Shown here one piece after another: positions 7,573 through 15,799 of a DNA stretch of 64,000 nucleotides. The notes beneath the pieces are model-generated. The model did not search any database, was not told the origin of the DNA, and saw only the letters and a program-made list of their open reading frames with translations. Origin of the DNA: Deltaproteobacteria bacterium (GTDB lineage Bacteria > Bdellovibrionota > FAC87 > UBA2466); contig OMIX01000071.1 in assembly GCA_900299195.1 (NCBI GenBank), positions 1 to 64,000 of the forward strand. The letters are read 5' to 3'. The translations under genes and the position numbers were made by a program. The stretch's first letter is position 1; each line of letters begins with the position of its first letter.

Positions 7573-8006
7573 TGAAAACTCTTTTAATTGTGTGGGTGTT
7601 ATTCTTTTTAAATTTCGGCGTGGCTCATGCTAATCCGGGAAAACAATATTTTGCTGGATGGTGTGGCGTTGTGAACGCTGAAACCGAAAGTTCTGTCCAG
7701 CAAGTCTGCTACGCTTCTAAAGTGAAGCCTCAAGAAACCTATTTGATCGTGATCTCTTCTCACGGTTTTTCGGAATATCGGCTAGAACAACTCACTCTTA
7801 ATAACGAAAAATCGAAAGCTACTGCCCTCCTCAGAGATGAGACTGCACAAAAGACATCGGTTATCCGCATGGATTGGTTCTATGCCGTTCCCACTTACCC
7901 AGGGGAGTCCATTGAAAGTTACCCCTTAACTCTCGTTGGCTTCACACCCGATGGTCGTAAGTTTAATTTCTCTGAACTTAAAGAGTTTTATAACGGCCAT
8001 TCCTAA
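7572..8006 (+). CDS. Small exported protein, coupled to the 7189 gene
   Basis: The product is 144 aa with signal peptide MKTLLIVWVLFFLNFGVAHA. The ATG at 7572 overlaps the stop of the preceding gene by one base, so the two proteins are probably made together and may interact in the periplasm or outside. The mature chain begins NPGKQYFAGWCGVV and has a second cysteine about 20 residues later (QQVCYAS), but no C-terminal cysteine, unlike its neighbours. No domain is recognised. Confidence 0.75.
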   Translation: MKTLLIVWVLFFLNFGVAHANPGKQYFAGWCGVVNAETESSVQQVCYASKVKPQETYLIVISSHGFSEYRLEQLTLNNEKSKATALLRDETAQKTSVIRMDWFYAVPTYPGESIESYPLTLVGFTPDGRKFNFSELKEFYNGHS

Positions 8007-8178
8007 AACATAATTCCTACATTTTTCCTTCACAATATTTTGCTACTCCCAAGGTGTATCGAGCGGGGAAGGTATATTTAAAAAAAATCCTGATACCCAA
8101 AACATTTGAACCCGGGAAAAACAACTTTGGGAAATGAGCGGCTTTGAATTGAGCAAGCTTTAGAAAAAGGAGTCTGCC

Positions 8179-8291
8179 ATGAGAGTCACATTAGGAACTT
8201 TTTCAGGGTAGGTATTGGAGTGTTGATAGTTTCTGTTTCACCCGCGTATGCTCGTGGCCCCATCCCTCCTCCCATATCTATCAAATTGTGA
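8179..8291 (+). pseudogene. Frameshifted gene for a short exported peptide
   Basis: ATG 8179 has a strong ribosome binding site (AAAAAGGAG) but the frame stops after ten codons (MRVTLGTFSG). A one-base shift within the T run at about 8199-8203 restores a signal peptide, RVGIGVLIVSVSPAYARG, followed by PIPPPISIKL and a stop at 8289. The intact product would be a secreted peptide of only about 37 residues. A single indel, real or from sequencing, explains this. Slippage on the T run could also restore the frame in some molecules. Confidence 0.5.
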
Positions 8292-8398
8292 CAGACGACT
8301 CAAAACCCTCAAAGAAAGCCCTGTCGCCTTGAGAGGCTGACGGATCGTTTGTTTTTCGAATTTAAAAGCTTTGGGGATGACTCCAATTCGTCCCCACT

Positions 8399-9736
8399 CT
8401 ACTCATGCCACATCCGCATTCCTTTTAGGTGAAGAAACACTTTTCCACTCACTGGCTCGCCTCGATAAGTGGATTCAAAGGATGCGGGCAAGAAATTCTT
8501 TGTGATGGAAGCCCCTATCCCAAGAGTCGCACCCATAATCTGGGTAAGAGAGTGAGTGTAACCTAAAGTAACTGCGGCAACCCACATTCCCTCATTGGGA
8601 TTTGAAGTTGTTGCCACTTGAAGCTGAGCTGGGGTTCTTTGCAAAACCTCTATTCTCCCCCAAAAATTAGGCGCCCCCGACGTCAACCAGAACTCCTCTA
8701 AAAACGAGTTAAGAAACTGAGTGTTGTCATAATTTGTAATCCCGCCATAAATAAAAGTGTGATGAAAGTCCCATTCGTCGGACAAAGAAAAATGATGATA
8801 AAAAGAGCCAGAAAGCCTCCATCGGTGGTCCAATTCAGGCTCATCATGCTCCGGATGATGCAAGTAAGCCACGGACACCATCCCAAGAAAATCAGGATTC
8901 CATTCCTTCACCACTCTGAAACTAGCTGAGTTCGGAGTTCCCAAAGGGAGATCGACTTCCGAAGGTTTGGGTTCTTCACCATTAAACACGGACAACTCGA
9001 CTCGATGAGTACCCCACTTCAAAGAACTTCCCAAGACGGTACTAGAAATATGCCCTACATCTTGGCCAATATGATGGCCCAAAGGAGCATCCGAGTTGAT
9101 CATCCCCGTCGGCCGATGCATAAAAGCTACTGGACCATCCGTAACTTCCCCCCTCGGGGCAAAAAACAGTTTGAGTGCGTTAGAGCCTTCGGAAAGGCGA
9201 ATGGTATCGCTAAAAGTTAGCCCCATAATCGGAGAGCTATGAGGATGTTGTGCATCAATGAAAGGAACTCCCGCCTGATTATGTTCACCCACCTGCAGAA
9301 GAAGAGGATAGCCATCGGCTGGAACGGTCCAAAGCTCTGAAGTCATCATGAGGTCCAAATTCAGATAATGACGATTCCCTAATGAGGTTCCCACATCTAA
9401 CATCACCATATTGGTGGAATATAAAGCATCCCTTCCTCTGGGTTTCTCCCCGGCAGTGTAGCCTCCAAAAATATTTCCACTGACCATCACCATGGACATG
9501 GGCATTTTTTCCATCGTCAACGGCATACACATCCACATACCTAAATCAAAGAACTGCATGGAAGAGCAGTCGCCTGGACTTTGGGGGTATTTCGGAGTCG
9601 GCATCAAATGATGAGCTTCATGAGAATGTTCCTCAGCGGTGTGATGTTTTTTAAGGAGTGGACCCGACTCTTCCGCAAAAACGGATATTGAAACAAGGAG
9701 ACAACAAATTCTTATTAACTTACCCAAGATGACCAA
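8399..9736 (-). CDS. Met/His-rich outer-membrane-type protein
   Basis: The product is 445 aa with a signal peptide in the first ~22 residues. A histidine-rich segment follows (HHTAEEHSHEAHHL), then a Met-rich stretch near residues 65-85 (FDLGMWMCMPLTMEKMPMSMVMV). The remainder has alternating hydrophobic strands, Gly/Asn-rich turns and many Trp/His/Pro residues, like a beta-barrel or beta-sheet outer-membrane protein. His- and Met-rich clusters are typical of copper- or silver-handling exported proteins, so a metal-related role is plausible but inferred. The frame opens at 9736 with GTG or nearby codons, and a TTGACA-type promoter lies upstream. No metal efflux genes are adjacent. Confidence 0.6.
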   Translation of the reverse strand: MVILGKLIRICCLLVSISVFAEESGPLLKKHHTAEEHSHEAHHLMPTPKYPQSPGDCSSMQFFDLGMWMCMPLTMEKMPMSMVMVSGNIFGGYTAGEKPRGRDALYSTNMVMLDVGTSLGNRHYLNLDLMMTSELWTVPADGYPLLLQVGEHNQAGVPFIDAQHPHSSPIMGLTFSDTIRLSEGSNALKLFFAPRGEVTDGPVAFMHRPTGMINSDAPLGHHIGQDVGHISSTVLGSSLKWGTHRVELSVFNGEEPKPSEVDLPLGTPNSASFRVVKEWNPDFLGMVSVAYLHHPEHDEPELDHRWRLSGSFYHHFSLSDEWDFHHTFIYGGITNYDNTQFLNSFLEEFWLTSGAPNFWGRIEVLQRTPAQLQVATTSNPNEGMWVAAVTLGYTHSLTQIMGATLGIGASITKNFLPASFESTYRGEPVSGKVFLHLKGMRMWHE

Positions 9737-9758
9737 CCTTCTTCACGCTATTCTTAAG

Positions 9759-9796
9759 GGATAAGTTTCATATAACTGTCGTGTCAACTTAAGAAT
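9759..9796 (-). promoter_or_regulatory. Candidate promoter for the 8399-9736 gene
   Basis: On the minus strand, ATTCTTAAGTTGACAC contains a perfect -35 TTGACA (9782-9787). TTATCC lies 17 bp downstream (9759-9764). The 16-base block around the -35 is nearly identical to that upstream of the small exported gene at 5011, with one substitution. It sits 20-60 bp before the gene start, a sensible place for a promoter; the -10 match is weak. Confidence 0.4.
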
Positions 9797-10009
9797 GTGG
9801 CTAGATGAGGTGGAGAGAGATATTCCCAAAATTGTCACCACTGTTGTTAACTTTAACGGCAAGCTGGAACTTAGTCACTTTCCTACGAGTTTGAGTATTC
9901 TTTTGGTTTCAGGGATTTAGCTTTTAGCAGGGTGCTGGCTTTGAGCTTGCAATCTTCCCGCGCGGAGAGAAAGGTCCGGATCTGTTCTGAATGGACCTAG
10001 AGAGAGACT

Positions 10010-11023
10010 ATGCAAAAATTGATAAAATCCTCACACTTTTCTGTTTTTTTAACTTTATTAGGGCTTGTTTTATTGGGCTTATCTGCCTGTTCTGATAAAA
10101 CCCAGCTCCTTCAACAAAATTCCTCTGTTAGCTTTAATCAGGATTTTAACCCTCCTTTGCTCGATATTCTTTGGGTGTTAGATGACCGCTCCCAATTTTA
10201 CTCTGCCCCAGGAAGAGCTAATATTATTGAAGAGGCCAAAAAGTTTTTTACTCGCCTAGATGGGTCTACCACCAGTTATCAAATGGGATTTATTACTGCT
10301 GATATGCTCAATGCCCAGGGAAGATTACAACCTGTGGCCAATCCGGTGATTTTAAGAAAAAGTGTGGGAACGCTCGAACAAAGGGTTAATCTGTTTTCAT
10401 CTTTACTCACTCAAGTGGCCTTCAATGGAAAAACAGGAGGCCTAAATAAAGCTTTTGAAGCGACTCAAATCGCCTTAAACAGTAGTTTTCGTCCCAGGGC
10501 TAATGTTCCTCTAGTGTTAGTGTTTATGTCCGACTCTGACGATCATTCTCAAGTTCCAGCGGGCGAGACAGCCGTTTCTTATTACTCAAGATTGTTTCTT
10601 GCTAAAAAAGACAACAATCGAGAACTTTTAAAAGTCTACTCTATTAATTATGAGCGTTTAGCAGCTGGGCAAACGATCAATACTAGCAATCGTTGCGTGA
10701 CCATGTATAACGCTGAGATTGATTTGCCTGGATTTCAAGATCGATTTTTTCAGTTGGCTCAGAACGTAGGAGGAGATATCGGTGGAATTTGCAGTGCTTT
10801 CTCTTCGAAAATCAGTTTACAGGGGCTCAAACTGAGGACTCTTCCTAAACGGTTTAAGTTAGAAACTATAGTTCAGGAGAGCACTCTTAGAGTTTATGTA
10901 TCTATCAATGGAGAAGAAGTGACGGGACTTTCGTGGACTTTTGATAGTGCTACCAATGAAATCGTTTTCTCTGAAGCTCCCCCTGAAGGGGCTCGAATTG
11001 ACGTCACCTATCTTGCTCGATAA
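10010..11023 (+). CDS. Lipoprotein with a von Willebrand A-like domain
   Basis: The product is 337 aa. The lipobox LGLSAC places the lipidated cysteine at residue 27. From about residue 50, DILWVLDDRSQF, then a helix, a strand (QMGFITADM) and later PLVLVFMSDSDDHS give the alternating strand/helix order of a VWA domain, with DDRSQ in place of the canonical DxSxS metal site. The last ~65 residues form a separate beta-rich tail. Such lipoproteins usually mediate adhesion or protein-protein contact at the envelope. The start has a purine-rich AGAGAGAG upstream. The gene stands alone between divergent and convergent neighbours. Confidence 0.7.
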   Translation: MQKLIKSSHFSVFLTLLGLVLLGLSACSDKTQLLQQNSSVSFNQDFNPPLLDILWVLDDRSQFYSAPGRANIIEEAKKFFTRLDGSTTSYQMGFITADMLNAQGRLQPVANPVILRKSVGTLEQRVNLFSSLLTQVAFNGKTGGLNKAFEATQIALNSSFRPRANVPLVLVFMSDSDDHSQVPAGETAVSYYSRLFLAKKDNNRELLKVYSINYERLAAGQTINTSNRCVTMYNAEIDLPGFQDRFFQLAQNVGGDIGGICSAFSSKISLQGLKLRTLPKRFKLETIVQESTLRVYVSINGEEVTGLSWTFDSATNEIVFSEAPPEGARIDVTYLAR

Positions 11024-11037
11024 CCGAGGGTGATTTT

Positions 11038-11658
11038 TTAAGCGTTAGCGTTCTGCTGACTTCGCAGAGTTTTTAAAGCTTGGGCCCATTGACACAAATT
11101 GGTGAGCAGTTCGTATTCTATTTTATCCGCCAAACCTTGGTAGTCTTGTTGTTGTTGTAAATGAAACACTGACTTCAAGATTGAGTTTAGATCACTTTCA
11201 GTTTGGGCAAGAGTGATACCGTGACTCTCTATTTTACTAAAATCAAGGCTCAGAGCCACTTTGGTGATGGTCATAGCTTCGACAAAACGCTCCAGACCTT
11301 CAATACATTGAACGAAAAGTCGATTACCATTCATTTTATCAGACTCTCTAAAGAGCTCTGCCGATTTTAGGATGCTTTTTTGAACCCTTTCAATGCTCGA
11401 CAAGGCAATATCGTAGCCAGTAGCGGCCCATATGGTTTTGTCAGCGGTTTTTATCTCAATCTCGTGGGAAGAATGGATACTTGCTTGAAGAGCTGGGTCT
11501 TCATTCGTTCTGGGGAAACGGTTTCCATCCACATTCAATTGGGTCACAATCCGGTTCGGAGGCAGCTGAGTGACTACCTGATTAATAGCATCAATGATCT
11601 TAAAACACTCTTCTCCAGCTACGTCGCAGATGTTGTCGTCGATTTTTAATTTAATCAT
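11038..11658 (-). CDS. Unrecognised cytoplasmic protein of the flagellar block
   Basis: The product is 206 aa with no signal peptide and no membrane segment. It is mixed alpha/beta at the N-terminus and mostly helical after residue 90. Its ATG lies inside the 3' end of the TPR gene (8-base overlap, ATGATTAA), so the two are translationally coupled. Together with the TPR protein it forms the distal end of the minus-strand run flagellin-fliD-fliS, suggesting a motility-linked role, but nothing in the protein itself proves this. Confidence 0.65.
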   Translation of the reverse strand: MIKLKIDDNICDVAGEECFKIIDAINQVVTQLPPNRIVTQLNVDGNRFPRTNEDPALQASIHSSHEIEIKTADKTIWAATGYDIALSSIERVQKSILKSAELFRESDKMNGNRLFVQCIEGLERFVEAMTITKVALSLDFSKIESHGITLAQTESDLNSILKSVFHLQQQQDYQGLADKIEYELLTNLCQWAQALKTLRSQQNANA

Positions 11659-12793
11659 AAAGTGCCCCCTGCCGATGTTTATGCAAACTAATTTCTTCTT
11701 TGAGTTGTCTAGCTTTAAGATGCTCAGGTGATTTCATCAGGATTATATTGAGTTCATTTTCACAACCCACCCAATCGTTCTGTTTGAGTAAAGTGGCTGC
11801 TAATAGAAATCGATTTTCGATATGAGTAGGTTCTTTAATGAGGGCTTGAACCAATCGTATTTTTAGAGACTTCCAATCCAGCTCAGTATCAGCAAGACAA
11901 TACAATTGACTTAAAGCTACGGAATTTTGGCAATCTACATCTAAAGCCTTCTGAAAGTAAAGTTCTGCAATATCAATCTCCCCGCTCATTTGGGCAACAA
12001 GGGCAATCCCACAAAAGGCTTTGGAGGCGCTAGGGTTAAAGTCGATCGCTTGTTGAAAGTACTTAGTCGCTTTTTCAAATCGTTTTCTTTGAATTTCCAA
12101 GGTTCCTAAGTTGATTAAAATCGTATCGGAGCGAGGATTTTGGGATAGCGCTTGATGATATGAATCGGAAGCTTCGTTGTAGCGTTCCATCCGAGTTAGA
12201 CAATTTCCGAACTCTTTATAGAAAGTAAATCTCAAATCATTCGGTAAGCGGGTTGCGTCTTTTATTTTGATAAAACTTTCGTAAGCTGCGGGATCGTTGT
12301 TTTCTCGAACCAAACATAGTCCCATTAGGGCATGGCCTTCGAGATTTTGGTGCAATTCTACTAGGGCATTAAAACACTTCTTGGCTGCGTTTAATTCTCC
12401 CAAATTGAATAGACAGATTCCTAGTCCCTTTAACCCATGAGTATTTTTAATGTCTCGTTTAAGTAAATAGGAATAAAGATTTCGGGCTAGTAGGTAGTCC
12501 TCATTTTTTAGAAGAAGCTCGGCTTTTTGAATCACCGCAGTAAGTTCAGCATCCTTTTCGGAGCAGGGGGTAGGAGAAGAAGGCCGTTGTCCCAGCGGCT
12601 TTTTAACCGTCACAATAAAACTTCGGGTTTCCTTATCGAGTTCGGTACTATCAAATTTTTTGATAGCTTCGTCTAGGTTCGAAACTAACTCGGTCGCATT
12701 CGAGGGCAAAAGCTCCCGGACCTGAATGCTTTCTGCATCGGATAGGACATTAAAAAAGGGGGACTGTTTTGTTTCTAACGAGATGTCGGCCAT
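11651..12793 (-). CDS. Tetratricopeptide-repeat protein
   Basis: The product is about 380 aa. From around residue 85 to the end there are roughly eight to nine TPR-type helical hairpins, with repeats of the pattern A..LG......G....A...F..AL; examples are YNEASDSYHQALSQNPRS and FEKATKYFQQAIDFNPSA. The N-terminal 80 residues are not TPR-like. TPR proteins serve as scaffolds for protein partners. ATG 12793 (MADIS...) is the preferred start, since an upstream TTG at 12814 adds only seven residues; neither has a clear ribosome binding site. Coupling to the gene at 11038 suggests a two-protein unit. Confidence 0.8.
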   Translation of the reverse strand: MADISLETKQSPFFNVLSDAESIQVRELLPSNATELVSNLDEAIKKFDSTELDKETRSFIVTVKKPLGQRPSSPTPCSEKDAELTAVIQKAELLLKNEDYLLARNLYSYLLKRDIKNTHGLKGLGICLFNLGELNAAKKCFNALVELHQNLEGHALMGLCLVRENNDPAAYESFIKIKDATRLPNDLRFTFYKEFGNCLTRMERYNEASDSYHQALSQNPRSDTILINLGTLEIQRKRFEKATKYFQQAIDFNPSASKAFCGIALVAQMSGEIDIAELYFQKALDVDCQNSVALSQLYCLADTELDWKSLKIRLVQALIKEPTHIENRFLLAATLLKQNDWVGCENELNIILMKSPEHLKARQLKEEISLHKHRQGALYD

Positions 12794-12946
12794 GGCAATC
12801 AAGAAGGAGAGCAAGGGCTATGCCATGACGAAAAATCAAAGAAGTGAATAGGTAACGGTACTTGGAGCATTCTCATTCTTAAAAGGTCGTCAAACCTCGA
12901 ACAAAGCGACAAACTTTTGACTGGAGCTTATTTACAAACCATCTTG

Positions 12947-13375
12947 CTATGCGTCTTTGGTCCGGCGACGTTTATTGTTTGAAGAACGTTCAAAACTATC
13001 GATGTGGTGGTGAGTTTTGAGAGTGGTTTTTAGTTTTTTAATCGTCTGGGTCTTCATCATATCAATTTTTGAAATGAGCATCAGATCGACGTTAATAATC
13101 TGGTCTCCGAGCACCTTTTTTCGATCAAACAACTTCTTTAAGGTTTCTCGGTAGCTATTCATTTCCTCTTCAGTAGTTGAAGAGTCCTTGAACGCTCTAG
13201 CAATCTTTTGATCTAAAGAGCGAATGATATTCAAAAGTCGCTCTCTATTTTCAACAAAAAAGCTTAAATTGTCCCATTGGTCCGAATTGGTTTCTTCTAA
13301 AAATTTAGTACTGATAGTAAAAAACTTTTCATAGTACTTATTTTTCATTTCTAGATAGTGAATAACTTCTTCCAT
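12947..13375 (-). CDS. Coiled-coil protein in the fliT position
   Basis: The product is 142 aa, almost entirely helical and charged, with no cysteine and no signal peptide. It starts 12 bp after fliS, with GGGGGA upstream of the ATG. In many flagellar operons the gene following fliS is fliT, a small helical export chaperone that binds FliD; size, composition and position fit that. Sequence similarity to FliT cannot be judged by eye, so the functional call is inference from context. The C-terminus is strongly basic (NNKRRRTKDA). Confidence 0.6.
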   Translation of the reverse strand: MEEVIHYLEMKNKYYEKFFTISTKFLEETNSDQWDNLSFFVENRERLLNIIRSLDQKIARAFKDSSTTEEEMNSYRETLKKLFDRKKVLGDQIINVDLMLISKIDMMKTQTIKKLKTTLKTHHHIDSFERSSNNKRRRTKDA

Positions 13376-13387
13376 AGTTCCCCCCGA

Positions 13388-13813
13388 TTAACGGTTTTCC
13401 GCTGTTTTGGTTTCATTTCTGAGTGAGGACACAGCTTGTTGCCACGCCTCGTGTAAAGTAGCTAGAATCCCTAAAGCTTCATTTAATTTTTGAGTGTCAT
13501 TATCTTGATTTCCAATCATCAGTCGATCGGTAATAAACAGATAAAGGGTATCCAAGGAGGTTGCGAGTTCTCCCCCCTCTTTGTGATTGAGTGTGGCTCT
13601 AAGCTCATTGACAATGTCTTGTACTCGACCAATCAATCTCCCTTTTTCAGGAAGATCTTTTTTCTCTGTAGCCTGAATGGCTTGTTTCAAAAATCGAATA
13701 GCACCTTCATAGAGCAAAATAAGAATAGCCTCTTTATTTGCTGTTAAAATTTCGGTGTTTCGGTAGCTCTGTAATGTTTTTTGATAGGCATTTTTCTTGT
13801 TGGAATCTTTCAT
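13388..13813 (-). CDS. fliS: Flagellar export chaperone FliS
   Basis: The product is 141 aa. The N-terminus carries the conserved FliS features AYQKTLQSYRNTEILTANK and ILILLYEGAIRFLKQA, followed by helical segments with VQDIVNELRATLNH and LYLFITDRLMIGN, all in the usual order. FliS binds flagellin C-termini in the cytoplasm and prevents premature polymerisation. A strong ribosome binding site (AAAGGAGAT) precedes the ATG. It lies 16 bp downstream of fliD, as in most bacteria. Confidence 0.93.
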   Translation of the reverse strand: MKDSNKKNAYQKTLQSYRNTEILTANKEAILILLYEGAIRFLKQAIQATEKKDLPEKGRLIGRVQDIVNELRATLNHKEGGELATSLDTLYLFITDRLMIGNQDNDTQKLNEALGILATLHEAWQQAVSSLRNETKTAENR

Positions 13814-13829
13814 CTTCTATCTCCTTTTT

Positions 13830-15215
13830 CTAACCGGTAGCGCCTTTCATAGAATTTATGGATCCTTGAAAATAACTGGCTTGGCCTTGCATAGCAGAAA
13901 GAGCGTTTTGAGCCGCAGCTAATTGATTTTTGAGGGCCTCAGCCTTTCTCTCAACTTGTTTTTCTTTGGTTTCGATGTTCCGGTCGATCGTTTTCATTTG
14001 GGAGTTGTAGTTTTGCAACTGATTGGTAATGACACCACCCCCGGTGCTTGAAATGGAATTGACAGCGTTAATGACTGAAGCCATGACTCCCTTGGTTTCA
14101 CCGTTTCCGGATAAAAGAGTGACGACATCATCAAAATTAGATTCCAAAGCGGCTTGAAATTTCTTTTCATCAAAAGATAAAGTTCCTTGCTTGGTAAATT
14201 GCACACCCAGATCTCCAAGCGAACGATACTTTCTTGAGGCGTCGCCTATAAAGTTTTGTTGTAGCGCTGACCTCAATCGGTCTTCCGCTAATCTAATTCC
14301 GTAGTCTCCGCCTAGGGTTTTCGAGGTGTCGGTTTTCTCATCCATTTTATTTTGTCCTTGGATGAATGAAAAAATCGAGTTGAGTTTATCCACGACATCC
14401 TTCATCTTTGTTGTCGTTTTTGGGATGTCCTGTTCGATAGTGACAGTAATGGGTCGGCCGGGTTCTGTAGTGCCTTTTAGGTTGAGTGTAGCCCCAGGGA
14501 TCATATCCTTGAGTTCATTGGTAGGGCTATGAATCTCATAACCTTGATATTTCACAATGGCATTCGAGGCATCGTTTTTGGATTCGATAAAAAGGTCAGC
14601 TTCGCCCCCAGAGAAATAAAATTCGGGGAATTCTATGTTGTTTTGAGAACCTACATTTTCAGATCTTAAGAGCAACTTAAAAGCCGGTTCCTCTTGTGAA
14701 TCATCGTTCACCACACTCGCTTTTAAGCCTAGAGAAGACGAATTGATGACTTTAGCAATCCCCTCGAGGGTGGAGTTGTCATGATCAATAAAGATTTCCT
14801 GAGAATCTCCATTTTTGTTCGTGAAGGTGATATAGCCGGTTCCTAGACTGGTTTCATTTTTATCGGGTATGGCATTGGATAATGCCGAAGCTGATCCCGC
14901 TAATTGCAAGACTTCTAAATTGTATTTTCCTTTTTCTGCAAGGCTTTTGTCGGCACTTCCTGAAATGACTTTATCATCATCACTATTTAGGGAAAGTTCT
15001 CGAATAGCGAAAGGTGTTCCAAAGGCGGGTAGATTTTCCTTCAAACTTTCAACTTTAGAATTAAGGTCAGTAAGAAGGTTAACTTTAGATTCAATAACCG
15101 ACTTTTTGTTTTCTAGTTGCTGAATAGGTTTTCGCTCAGCTTGAACGGCAGAGCTGAAGGCCTTTTGGAATTCTGGGCTCAAATTTGAAACTGAATCCAT
15201 TGAGATGCCAGGCAC
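13830..15215 (-). CDS. fliD: Flagellar hook-associated protein 2 (filament cap)
   Basis: The product is 461 aa, a normal length for FliD. The N-terminal coiled-coil region (QLENKKSVIESKVNLLTDL) and the FliD N domain are followed by a variable middle and the FliD C domain with RLRSALQQ, LGDLGVQFTKQGTLSFDEKKF and a final heptad helix (KNQLAAAQNALSAMQGQ). FliD caps the growing filament outside the cell. The start is GTG 15215 with AAAGGAG six to seven bases upstream. The gene is in the run flagellin, small protein, fliD, fliS, fliT-like. Confidence 0.93.
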   Translation of the reverse strand: MPGISMDSVSNLSPEFQKAFSSAVQAERKPIQQLENKKSVIESKVNLLTDLNSKVESLKENLPAFGTPFAIRELSLNSDDDKVISGSADKSLAEKGKYNLEVLQLAGSASALSNAIPDKNETSLGTGYITFTNKNGDSQEIFIDHDNSTLEGIAKVINSSSLGLKASVVNDDSQEEPAFKLLLRSENVGSQNNIEFPEFYFSGGEADLFIESKNDASNAIVKYQGYEIHSPTNELKDMIPGATLNLKGTTEPGRPITVTIEQDIPKTTTKMKDVVDKLNSIFSFIQGQNKMDEKTDTSKTLGGDYGIRLAEDRLRSALQQNFIGDASRKYRSLGDLGVQFTKQGTLSFDEKKFQAALESNFDDVVTLLSGNGETKGVMASVINAVNSISSTGGGVITNQLQNYNSQMKTIDRNIETKEKQVERKAEALKNQLAAAQNALSAMQGQASYFQGSINSMKGATG

Positions 15216-15357
15216 ACCAAACTCCTTTATTCAGGGGTTCTTAAAAATGAGTCGGAAATGATGATGAAGATTGAGATCGTGAACTTTAGAATCTTACTCT
15301 TTCAGTATAAATTTAGGGCATATTTAAAGCAATCAAGAAAGCCGCTTTAGAACTGTC

Positions 15358-15711
15358 TTAGTAAGCTTTATTGAGCTTTGGGATGTCAGAACTTTGGCTG
15401 TTGGGTTGAGAGGATTTTTTGATCTTGAAACAGTTCTTGGGCGATCTCTGATACTTGGGGCGATGCGAGAGAAGTTGGACCACAGTTTGACTGTCAATGA
15501 TTTGACCCGTGAGTTCAATGGCCTCTTTATCTTGAGTATTTGTTTCTTCAGAGTCCGTTGTATTTTTAGTGGGGGGCTCAGTAGCTTTCTGCTTGAAGCG
15601 AGAGTCTTCCTTCAAGGGAAGTTTTTCCTGCCGTTGTCGTGGGTTATCGGAAGCTTCATTCGAAGCTCCAATCGAATAACTCACTGCAGGTTGTAAGGGA
15701 TTAACCGCCAT
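15358..15711 (-). CDS. Small hydrophilic protein between flagellin and fliD
   Basis: The product is 117 aa, starting at ATG 15711 (MAVNPLQPAVSYS), which has GAGGAG seven bases upstream. The protein is Gln/Ser/Thr/Lys/Pro-rich with low hydrophobicity and no cysteine except in KNCFK, and is probably disordered in its first half. The position between fliC and fliD is that of flaG in other bacteria and the MAVNP start is FlaG-like, but the typical FlaG C-terminus is not visible, so I do not assign the symbol. A hairpin lies between it and flagellin. Confidence 0.6.
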   Translation of the reverse strand: MAVNPLQPAVSYSIGASNEASDNPRQRQEKLPLKEDSRFKQKATEPPTKNTTDSEETNTQDKEAIELTGQIIDSQTVVQLLSHRPKYQRSPKNCFKIKKSSQPNSQSSDIPKLNKAY

Positions 15712-15733
15712 GAAAAGACTCCTCATAGGATTT

Positions 15734-15765
15734 ATCGGCTTACTCCGGTGAAAGAGTAAGCCGAT
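15734..15765. terminator. Strong hairpin between flagellin and the next gene
   Basis: ATCGGCTTACTC (15734-15745) and GAGTAAGCCGAT (15754-15765) form a perfect 12-bp stem with an 8-base loop. It lies directly after the flagellin stop on the minus strand. In that direction no T tract follows, so it may protect the 3' end of the abundant flagellin mRNA or act as a partial terminator rather than a full stop. On the plus strand it is followed by five T. Confidence 0.65.
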
Positions 15766-15799
15766 TTTTCCCCATTTGTGTCTTACCAGTAATTAACGG

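Noticed and set aside
15734-15765. A second GCCGATAA sigma-28 -10 box inside the hairpin after flagellin
   Set aside because: On the minus strand the bases 15 positions upstream read TACT, not TAAA, and the match is a by-product of the inverted repeat.
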